A stretch of DNA of 64,000 nt from Tubiluchus corallicola (Eukaryota > Priapulida > Priapulimorpha > Priapulimorphida > Tubiluchidae): contig JAQGDQ010000267.1 in NCBI GenBank assembly GCA_030141605.1, positions 124,001-188,000 of the forward strand, read 5' to 3'. The notes below the pieces were generated by a model that worked only from the letters and a program-made list of their open reading frames with translations, did no database searches and had not been told where the DNA came from. Positions 56,258 to 64,000 of this stretch are shown here, one piece after another (positions within the stretch are counted from its first letter, which is position 1; each line of letters starts with the position of its first letter). Position numbers and translations under genes: made by a program.

Positions 56258-57358
56258 ATGGCAGCAGTTACACACATTGTCACGAATGCACCTCTTGTAA
56301 TGTTGTCATCATCATTTCAAGTTGCTGGACAAGCATTTCTTATTCTATTGGAGCAGAAGCACGATGTTTTTCTGAGGTTGCACTCGGTGAACTGGAATTC
56401 CATCTTAAATGCTATGCATTTCTCAAGGTAAGAGTGAGCACATCTCAAATAGTTACTTGTGTCTGTGTGAAATGAATTAATCACATCTATTCCATTCATT
56501 GTAATTAAACAGGTCTTGTTATATAAATTGCAAACTTTATTGTTTAATGTCTCTTTATGTGTGAAGTTCATGAAGGTACCACTAAAGCTACATTGTAGAC
56601 AGGATCATGAACTCTTCAGATTAATACCGCATCCTTCATGACAAGTTTTGCCATTATGTGCCCTACATTAAACTAATGATGAAACATTAATGTGTTCTAA
56701 TATCGGAAAAATATGTTTCTTTTTAGTAAACTGATGGGTGTGCTACTGGTAGTAGTGATTGTTGATATTAACTTATTGATATAAGTAAAGAATCATTGGT
56801 TGACATATTCCCGCACTTTACAAATATTTCTTTATTGACATCAGAAAAATTGAACGGAAAAGAAACATGCAACTCCAGGATTAATTGTCCAGTGAATTCA
56901 GTATTTTCAAGTACATTGATTTTCAGTTTTTTGTATATCACCATGGAAAAAACAAAATGTGTATAACAATTTGGATGAAATCCAGGATTTTTTGTATAGA
57001 TGAAATGACTTGACAAATAAAGGACTGAAAATTGGGAATGACTGAATGAATTACTATAGTGATTATTGTATTAATTATATATATTAACAGTTAATCGAGT
57101 GTCTTAAAGAGGTGGAAGACGAACAGAAATATAGGTGGAACATAGGTAGCAGCACACATTAGTGTGTTACGATTACTAAGGCATTTGTAATTCAGTGATT
57201 TTTACTCTTTCAGAGACCAAAGTGCATTTCAGCCAGGAGATCTGAGATCTGGGAAGCAGTGCAAGCAACCTTTTACGATGTTATGGAAAGTTCCAAAACA
57301 GATGTTTTTTGCATTTTATGGTTTTGCATCCACATTTGGACATTTTTTTGGAACTTAG
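56258..57358 (+). CDS. Candidate two-exon gene, 104-aa hydrophobic protein of unknown function
   Basis: Exon 1 56258-56427 starts AAAATGGCAG (good context; an in-frame TAG lies just upstream) and ends TCAAG|GTAAGA. Exon 2 57214-57358 follows a strong acceptor (TTTTTACTCTTTCAG) and ends with TAG. Phases match (AG|A), giving 104 residues. The N-terminal part has a hydrophobic segment (about 8-35, including VMLSSSFQVAGQAFLILL), the C-terminus a second aromatic-rich one (MFFAFYGFASTFGHFFGT). I recognise no family. It could be a small membrane or mitochondrial protein. Support is only the coincidence of start context, splice sites and frame, so it remains tentative. Confidence 0.35.
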
Positions 57359-58876
57359 ATTTAGCAGGTTTGTATTACACTAAGTCTTGTTCAAACTCTA
57401 AACTAATATTGTGCTTGCTGCATTTTTGTTATCAAGAGGTATCAGTAAGTGGAAAAATTACAAACTGCAATTCAGTTATTTGTCATGCCCTATGTTATTG
57501 ATGACTCAGATGTAGATCTTAGATTCACAAGTTGGCTGAAAAGCCTTGCTATCTTGGTCCAGGGTGTTTACCCAATATGTGTTTACCCAAAAACTGTCGT
57601 CTGACTCTTTTCTAACTTTTGCTGATATGCTTCAACTATGCCAACATTTGCCTGCTCATTAATCAAACTTTTCTTATGTTACGATTTTTTGACTGCTGAG
57701 GGTTTCGGCTGTCTTGTGTTGGCTCTCTTATGTTATGATGACTGTTTGTGATAATTATTATTCTTTTTAACGTATTACAATCTTGCAACTGTTGCATTTG
57801 TGATTGTCTCTGTTTGAGATTTTCACCACTCTTTGCAATTCTTTGTGACAGCTTTTTAATCTTCGCAGATTCTTTGTATTCTTTAGAACTATGTAATTTT
57901 TTGCTATTGCAATGTATCATGTGTGCTTGTTTGTAATTGTTTGCAAGACTTTTTTACTCTTCGCAATGTTCTGTTTGTAAATATTTGCCTTCTTCTTAAT
58001 TGCCTTCAGTAGTTCCTTTAGAGTGTTTTAGATGCTTTACGCCATTTGCCATCTTCTTAGGTAATGGTTAGAATGGAGTATGTCCATCTTGTCGAAAACT
58101 GTTGCCATGATGTCTCATCCCAGGTAATCTGGCTGCAGTGCATGTGCTTAGATCATTATTGTGGTATGTTTTGTAGCCTTTTTTTATAATAAAATATTTA
58201 TATTAAAAATAATAATATTAATGTTAATTTAGCTCTAACATTAGCTATGTTTTAGATTTCTAAACCCAGTTTTAGCCCAGTTAAGTAAATAATACCAAGT
58301 ATTACTCACTCGGTCCACAACTTTTATTCTGTTGACTAACTAATAAAAATATGTACATTGTTTGCAACTTTAAAATTTCTTAAGTTCTGCCACCTAGTAA
58401 CCCATGAACCATTGCAAGTAGGGCTACTACTTTTTTTAGAAGCGATGCTCCTCTTTTTTTGGCTTCAGGTTTTGTATACAAGTCTGTAGTGTTTTTTCTT
58501 CTTGCTAGATGGCAAAATAATGAAATTCCAATTACTTTCTTTGGTGGTTCTTAGCTGTCACTTTCCACACCCACTTTTCTTCTCATTTCTTGCCTTTGCC
58601 CTATTTCTCCAATTAAACCCTGTTCTAATTTGAAACTGCAGACATGCAAGATAAGTCAAACAAGAGTAATAAATAAAGTAGTATGATATAATTACTTTCT
58701 GTGACATGGACCAATTTAAACATAGATAGCAAGACACAGGATATCAGGTATCATATTAATATTATATCATAAAATTGGAACACATCATAAGATCAACACA
58801 TGTCAACTGTTTTTGTAATACAATTAAATATTGAAGAAATTTTTGTTTGCCAGAAAAACATACTGCCAACATGAAT
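57359..58876. other. Intergenic, nothing recognised
   Basis: T-rich plus strand with many TTTGC words; frames at 57663-57936 on both strands look like composition artefacts. No repeat or RNA gene found. Confidence 0.3.
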
Positions 58877-59251
58877 TCACACTTCTGAAAGGCACTGTCC
58901 CAACAATGCAGCATTCGTTGCAACTAAGCACATCGTCGAAATGTACGGCCGGTCAAACTGCATAAACAACATGGATACTGCCAGACAAAGCATTGGGATG
59001 AAAAATAAGCTTTTCAGCGTAATCAACAATGTAGCAAATGTTATGCAGAACATTGGCATGGTATACTGGCTGCTTATTCGCCATAGGAATAATGTGATTG
59101 TCAAGCCTACTAAAGTAAAGGAATATATGTTTTGTAAGAACACTAAATATATCGTGCATCCCAGTGTCAGTAGAAAGGCAGCAGTCTCTACCATTAATAT
59201 ATGGCTGACTTCGATTAGGTCCTCGTCGCTCTCCTTCCCTGTTAGATGCAT
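58877..59251 (-). CDS. Single-exon 124-aa multi-pass membrane protein, unknown
   Basis: The frame MHLTGKESDEDL...CLSEV has an acidic N-terminal tail of about 15 residues, then at least four hydrophobic segments: about 17-40 (ILMVETAAFLLTLGCTIYLV), 43-58 (SFTLVGLTITLFLW), 64-98 (a long stretch probably two helices) and 103-120. This fits a small polytopic membrane protein. I do not recognise the family. The plus strand also has a frame here, but the minus one has the coherent tail-plus-helices structure. AAGATGGCCG (59268-59277, plus strand) just upstream fits a YY1 site often seen at transcription starts of intronless promoters. Confidence 0.45.
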   Translation of the reverse strand: MHLTGKESDEDLIEVSHILMVETAAFLLTLGCTIYLVFLQNIYSFTLVGLTITLFLWRISSQYTMPMFCITFATLLITLKSLFFIPMLCLAVSMLFMQFDRPYISTMCLVATNAALLGQCLSEV

Positions 59252-59267
59252 TTTGGCTGATTTTTAA

Positions 59268-59277
59268 GATGGCCGTT
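59268..59277. promoter_or_regulatory. YY1-like motif AAGATGGCCG
   Basis: Matches the AANATGGCSGC-type YY1 core found near transcription starts. It lies 17 bases upstream of the minus-strand ATG at 59251. Motif only. Confidence 0.25.
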
Positions 59278-59953
59278 CAATCAAAAATAATAATTAGTTA
59301 ACTGCTGAATGCTTCAGCTATTTCGCTCTTTGATATGCAAGTGTGTTCAAGGCAGATAATTCTGAAAAGCAAAAATAAAATTAGAAATGTTTTTTTTTCA
59401 GTGATGAGAAATTTCTGTTTACCACAGTGTGTTTAAGCTTGGTTTATAATTAGTCCATTCTTTTTTAGGGATATTGCATTGTATTTCAGGTTTGGCATAT
59501 AAGCTAACCAAACACATGGAGGTTAAACTTATTAATACAGCCCCATTCAAAACTCTATTCAAAACTTTCCATTGCAGAGGCTACTGCAGATTTTCTTTAT
59601 TTACTTAATGCTGCACGTTTTAAGAAAAATTGTTGGATGGAAAGAATTAATGGAATTAATTGTCAATGCTTTTTCACAGCAGTGAAGTATAAACTGGGTA
59701 ATAGTCAGTTAGATGATTTCGGTCTATTCTTCTGGCAATCCTGGTAATGCCTCCTGGAAATCTAGGGAAGTGACTACTCCTGTACTTACTTAGACACTAT
59801 TAGTTTGTAAATTCTGCAATACACCTGAAGCAACCCAAAAGGGTTCTTTAACTAGTAGGAAATAATGTGAATTTTTAAACGAATTCTAGGTGTATGCAAG
59901 TGGTATCATCTGGCAGGTTTACGAGTAGTTACTACTAAGCGGTTCTAGTACTA
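59278..59953. other. Intergenic, nothing recognised
   Basis: AT-rich spacer between the 124-aa membrane protein and the pogo-like MITE. No coding signal. Confidence 0.3.
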
Positions 59954-60593
59954 CAGTCTAGCCTCGTTATGCCGCCAAACTCGTCTCTCGCCATAGAAAG
60001 TACCAGGACGGATTTCCTGCTTTGATATTTACCTCGTTAAGTCGCCACCCTCGCTTCTCGCCCTCGCCACGTCATGCTAGGATGAGTGCTTATGTAAACT
60101 ATATTCATTATGTTGCCAAACAGACAAACTCAGAGGTGAATCAATCAATACATATACCGCATGTCAATCAATATAACCGTGGTATGTAGACAATGTTGCT
60201 GTCTCAGAGGTGAATCGATCAATACGTATACCGCGTGTCGATCAATAGAACCGTGGTATGTAGACAATGCTGCTGTACTCGATAGACAGACAGACATTAC
60301 TCTAGTGTGTGTCTCACCAGGATTAGATTAGGAGTGTTGTGGTTGGTTAATACACAGAGTTACAATAATAAAGTAACATTCTAAGATTATTTTTATGACA
60401 TTTTTTCATTTCTGATTTAATTTTGATTGGTATCATAATGTGAAATATATTTTATATGTACGTAGAGGAACACTATGTTAATCAACTATTATGTATATAG
60501 ATATAGACTAACTTCGTTATATTCCCGTTATCTCGCCATACTCGCCGAAAATTTGCCCTAGACGGACAGTGGCGAGGTAACGAGACTAAACTG
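59954..60593. mobile_element. 640-bp pogo-like MITE with internal 74-bp duplication
   Basis: Left end CAGTCTAGCCTCGTTATGCC, right-end complement CAGTTTAGTCTCGTTACCTC; the left flank is TA and the right flank CA (probably a mutated TA). Words such as CTCGCCA and TCGTTA recur near both ends. Inside, a 74-bp unit beginning CAGAGGTGAATC at 60131 is repeated from 60205 with a few transitions. Related to the CAGTCAAACCTCGTTA family at 20283 and 37547. No transposase frame. Confidence 0.75.
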
Positions 60594-60641
60594 CACTTAC
60601 TAGTTATAGCCAATGATGCTTAATACCTAAAAAAACAGTTC

Positions 60642-63600
60642 CTAGCTTTTTGTGAATCTTCCACTCTCCTCCAAGGCTAAGATGGCTTCATTTTGTCCTA
60701 ATTTCAATCGCTGCGACTTAAAATTCAAATATTAATACCTGATGCAAATGTTAAAACTTTTAGAACTTAATGTCGAAGATTTTGTCAATATTTTGAGATG
60801 CCGGGTGCTTGACTTGTTCTCTTTATTTTTGTTTTTCACTTCATTTTTTGCAAATTTCCTTTCCATTTCATATTACTAGTGCTCTTTTCCCCAATTGTTT
60901 ATGGTGACGTTTTATTTGACAGATGCAGAGTCGTTCACGTTAGAGGGCAAATTTACACATAGGAAATGTAAATGCAACCATAGTACATTGAGGGAAAGTG
61001 TTGAAAGGGCAAACGATAGTCAATGGACATAGAAATATAGAACAGGTAAAATAAGAGAAACTTGATAAACAAGTAACTGCTTGCTTTCTCCTTCTTCCCC
61101 TTTTCTCTTTCTTGCTCGCCTCTCTCTCCCTGCTCTGTCCTTGCTCTCTCTCCCCTTCTCTTTTTCTTTTTCTTTTCACAATTGTACTCTCTCCTCTCCT
61201 CCTCTGTCTAGCTCTCTCTCACTCCTGTATCAACATGATGCTGTGATTGAAGCCCAGCAATTTAGAAAACCAGTACACTTGGTCACCTTGGGCTGATTAC
61301 AATGTTATTGTGAAATCTTACCTTTTTTAGATAATGTGCAATGCCCCTCGACACTCGAATTGAACGGCCGCCCTTTTTTACAGAAAAGGTTATATAGACG
61401 ATCGATTTCATAAACAAACGTCCTACGCTTTGCCCATTCGTTGTAACCTCCCTTATAATACTTTACTCTGAAAGTAAAATAGTCACTTTTCAGAAGTGAA
61501 ATTCCCATTATTGTAGTATCCTCACTGCTACATAGGTCATATTCATGTTAGTGCTGCCATCTAGTGTTGATTTTTATTATGCATTTGACTTGTTTACTGG
61601 TGAAATGACATGTTGCATTGATTTGATAATTTTCCAATTTGTTTCCTGAAATACTATAGTACTCATTCTTTTTTGGTTGCATTTTTCCCCATTTTTACCA
61701 GATCTATGTTATCTCTTCTCTGGCATGTTACTTTTACAATTACAATTCTGATTAGTTTTTTCTCTTTGAGATGAAGTTACATCATTAACTTCGCAAATTT
61801 TTTTATTCCTAATCTATGTAAAATTCTATTTTTGACATTTGTATGATGATGTGAATAATAGAAGTAACAATACTGTTAAAATTCCCAGATTATCTATTTT
61901 TACACTAACTTATTGTGGAGAAACTGTTAGTTAATTTTGACAAAGCAGTTCTCCACTACATGCTGTCATAGTTTACTAAATCAGATATAGGAACCCCACA
62001 TCCAGTTGGTTATTTTTTTGGTAGCACAGAATCACAATGAACCTATTATGATGTGGTAAAATTTATCAATGTGAACTTTGTTGTAAAACATGAACATAAG
62101 ACAATCCATATGTGCTTGCACAAGCGCTATATGAAATTGAGTTTTCACCTTTCATATCCTAAACGGCTAGCCGACTTTTGAATATCTTGGCTTTCTTTGT
62201 CAGAAGAACTGTAGACTATGATTTTATCAGTTTTTTTAGGTTTTCGTCTCTCAAATATGTATCTAAAGTTCCCTGGATTCATCTGAAGAGCCAGAACAAA
62301 CATGGGTGCTGCAAGAGAATGGCATTAATAAATAAACAACTTTTTAAAGATGTGAACATTAAGATGTGATCTTTTTAATTGTTTTTAAATCAAGAGATTT
62401 ATTAGTTGGATATAAGCTCATTTCTTATACCAAATCAAAGTTTTATCAATGAGTTAATATGAGTGCATGAATTATCTCTGCTACTTCTTCTATTGTTTTC
62501 TTTGAATAATAAAGATGATAAGAATAATTTCTCATGATGTACGTCAGTGATATTGTATACTCTCATTCTGTTGTGCACTCTCGATTCTTGAGTTATGCGA
62601 AAGATTTGGAAAATTGTACTTGGCATTTGCTACCTGAAACTCGTCAAGACCAAGCAGGTTACGAACATTCCGATTACTAGAGTAACCTGTTGCACTAACA
62701 TGGAAAAAAGTTGGTGCACTTCAGCTGTCTTAATAACTATAAGACATTTTTATTATTATTGCTTAAGGAAATGCAACAACCGCATATACATAAAATGAAA
62801 AGACACTATCATTAATGCGTACAACAATACATATTAAAAACATTGAAAACAGTATTTCATATACACTTCAGTTACTGAGTGGATCTTTCTCCAAAATGGG
62901 TCTCGGTTGCCAACTAAAGGTCTCAAATGATAAACATGTTTTAACATCCTGGATTCCACGTTAAAATATGTATATGATGTTGCATACAAAATTATATTAC
63001 CATTGTTAAGTGAAAGTTGCAAGGAAAGTTGAAATATCGTTGTATAAGCATAGTCAAATTTTGATGTTGGACTGAAAGACGCTATTCAATAAACCAAATC
63101 TAATTGAAACAATGTCGTATGATGAAATATATGCTGTCACTTCAGGAAAGATGATCACAACAAAAATAAAAAATTCTCAAAACAAAGAAGCAGTCAACTT
63201 AGTTTTCAACAATAAACCTTGAGATCTTTTTTAGATCCATTAAAGCATAAAAAACTCATGATGGGACTTTCTTGCCTTAGCAAGTGCATAATTAGAAGAA
63301 CACTGCATTTTCAAAGTTTTGGTATTCCTATTCTTCAGTTACAGTCTAATGGAGTAGTACTTTATGGCTGAGCTAAGTAATTGTGATTAAAATTTGCAGT
63401 CAACTCTTTCTTTATCCTGTTGTCCACTTGTCCTAATTACTGGAGATTTCTTTAGCGAAACATTTTAGTGTTTAATAAGAGCTGAAAACACCCATGTAGC
63501 AACTAGACTAAGTTCTAATTCTTCCAGTCACAAATGTGCAAGCAAGTGAAAGATAGCACTGAGTGGAACCTACCTGGAATGTTTATGGCAGTCTGGATCA

Positions 63601-63923
63601 TTCCAGATTTATGCACTTCAACTGGTGGTCTCAAATCAATGACGTAAACAAGTTTATTTACTATCTGCTGGTCCAAGTCCGCATGGAAAATATCTTAACA
63701 AAAACAACAAGCAAACAACTATTCAACTGGAAATTTATTTAAAATCAATCATTTTTTATTCAGAAAATTAAATTGAAATAAAATTCATCGAGGTACTGCT
63801 TGTGGCTTGGCAGCTAGTTTAGCTCATTGACTCGGTTTTCTCTTTTCACGTAGGAGAGTGTAGTCATGAAGACACGTAAAGGTTTGCTCTTTCACTAGTG
63901 CTAAAAAGCGTGTAAATTTATAT
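60642..63923 (-). CDS. Rhodanese-domain (TSTD-type) protein, probable pseudoenzyme, 5' incomplete
   Basis: Three well supported minus-strand exons: 63574-63693, 62149-62308 and 61322-61467. They join in phase and read VYVIDLRPPVEVHKSGMIQTAINIP, then LALQMNPGNF, then KKTDKIIVYSSSDKES, then SASRLGYERVKYYKGGYNEW, then Ala. This is a complete rhodanese fold with the ALQMNP segment seen in TSTD-type single-domain proteins. Active rhodaneses have Cys directly after the strand ending in V-Y/F; here AGT (62208-62210) gives Ser, so no sulfurtransferase activity is expected. A tentative upstream exon (63850-63923, YKFTRFLALVKEQTF) and tentative last exon (60642-60697, ending ESGRFTKS stop) fit the phase but have no homology support. 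The 5' end lies outside the window. The post-domain region (RTFVYEIDRLYNLF...) is not part of the usual domain. Confidence 0.6.
61081..61221. repeat. Polypyrimidine tract, (CTCT/CCTT)n
   Basis: Low-complexity C/T run of about 140 bases in the rhodanese gene region; it creates a false Lys/Arg/Glu-rich frame on the minus strand (60940-61179). Confidence 0.7.
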
Positions 63924-64000
63924 CTGTAATGAATAGGTAATAATTTGGAAATAAAAAGTTTTGGCAAAAATTATCTTTCAGAAGCGTTCTACAGAAACAT

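Noticed and set aside
60940-61296. Lys/Arg/Glu-rich minus frame and Ser/Leu-rich plus frame.
   Set aside because: Both arise from a polypyrimidine simple repeat.
62634-62686. A well formed minus-strand exon candidate (GYSSNRNVRNLLGLDEFQ) between two rhodanese exons, with AG and GT borders.
   Set aside because: Joining 63574 directly to 62308 keeps frame and gives the exact family spacing between INIP and ALQMNP; including this exon puts the next exon into a frame with an early stop. It could only be an alternative exon.

Overview
The window is AT-rich nuclear DNA of an animal: spliced genes with GT-AG introns of 0.1 to 4 kb, a tandem C2H2 zinc-finger gene, animal-type families (ERICH6/FAM194-like, NOL9, TPRA1, a TSTD-type rhodanese), decayed non-LTR retrotransposons and many small TA-flanked inverted-repeat elements. 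Nothing looks bacterial, plant or fungal. I would say a non-vertebrate metazoan, but the sequence alone does not let me fix the phylum.

Layout. 1-1.7 kb: LINE tail and a foldback hairpin. 1.75-2.88 kb (-): single-exon nine-finger C2H2 protein. 3.0-8.3 kb: LINE debris (tandem-duplicated LINE tail, a decayed reverse-transcriptase region with a damaged YxDD box, two more LINE tails) and AT-rich dispersed repeat. 8.3-14.6 kb: mostly gene-free, with one copy of an unclassified ~0.5-kb repeat and a GC-richer patch near 13.2-13.7 kb that may be promoter sequence. 14.6-18.8 kb (+): large exon of an ERICH6/FAM194-like gene. 18.8-26.3 kb: intergenic with two MITEs and simple repeats. 26.36-39.24 kb (+): NOL9 polynucleotide 5'-kinase in 12 coding exons, all splice phases consistent, giving 1353 aa with a very long N-terminal first exon. 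42.4-51.0 kb (-): TPRA1 seven-transmembrane protein in 8 coding exons, convergent with NOL9; intron 4 holds a 52-bp x 18.7 minisatellite. 54.2-55.8 kb: two copies of a TIR element family that also occurs at 22.6 kb. 56.26-57.36 kb (+): candidate two-exon gene for a 104-aa protein. 58.9-59.25 kb (-): single-exon 124-aa membrane protein. 59.95-60.59 kb: pogo-like MITE. 60.6-63.9 kb (-): rhodanese-domain (TSTD-type) gene, open at its 5' end, whose active-site cysteine is replaced.

The genes do not form an operon or obvious pathway. NOL9 belongs to rRNA ITS2 processing, TPRA1 is a membrane protein, ERICH6 has no established biochemical role, and the rhodanese appears catalytically dead. The most interesting points are the NOL9 N-terminal extension with four SUMO-interaction-like cores, the cysteine-less rhodanese, the triple SRRxS block in the ERICH6-like protein, the indel-free 52-bp minisatellite, and the TIR element family that keeps one reading frame between diverged copies.
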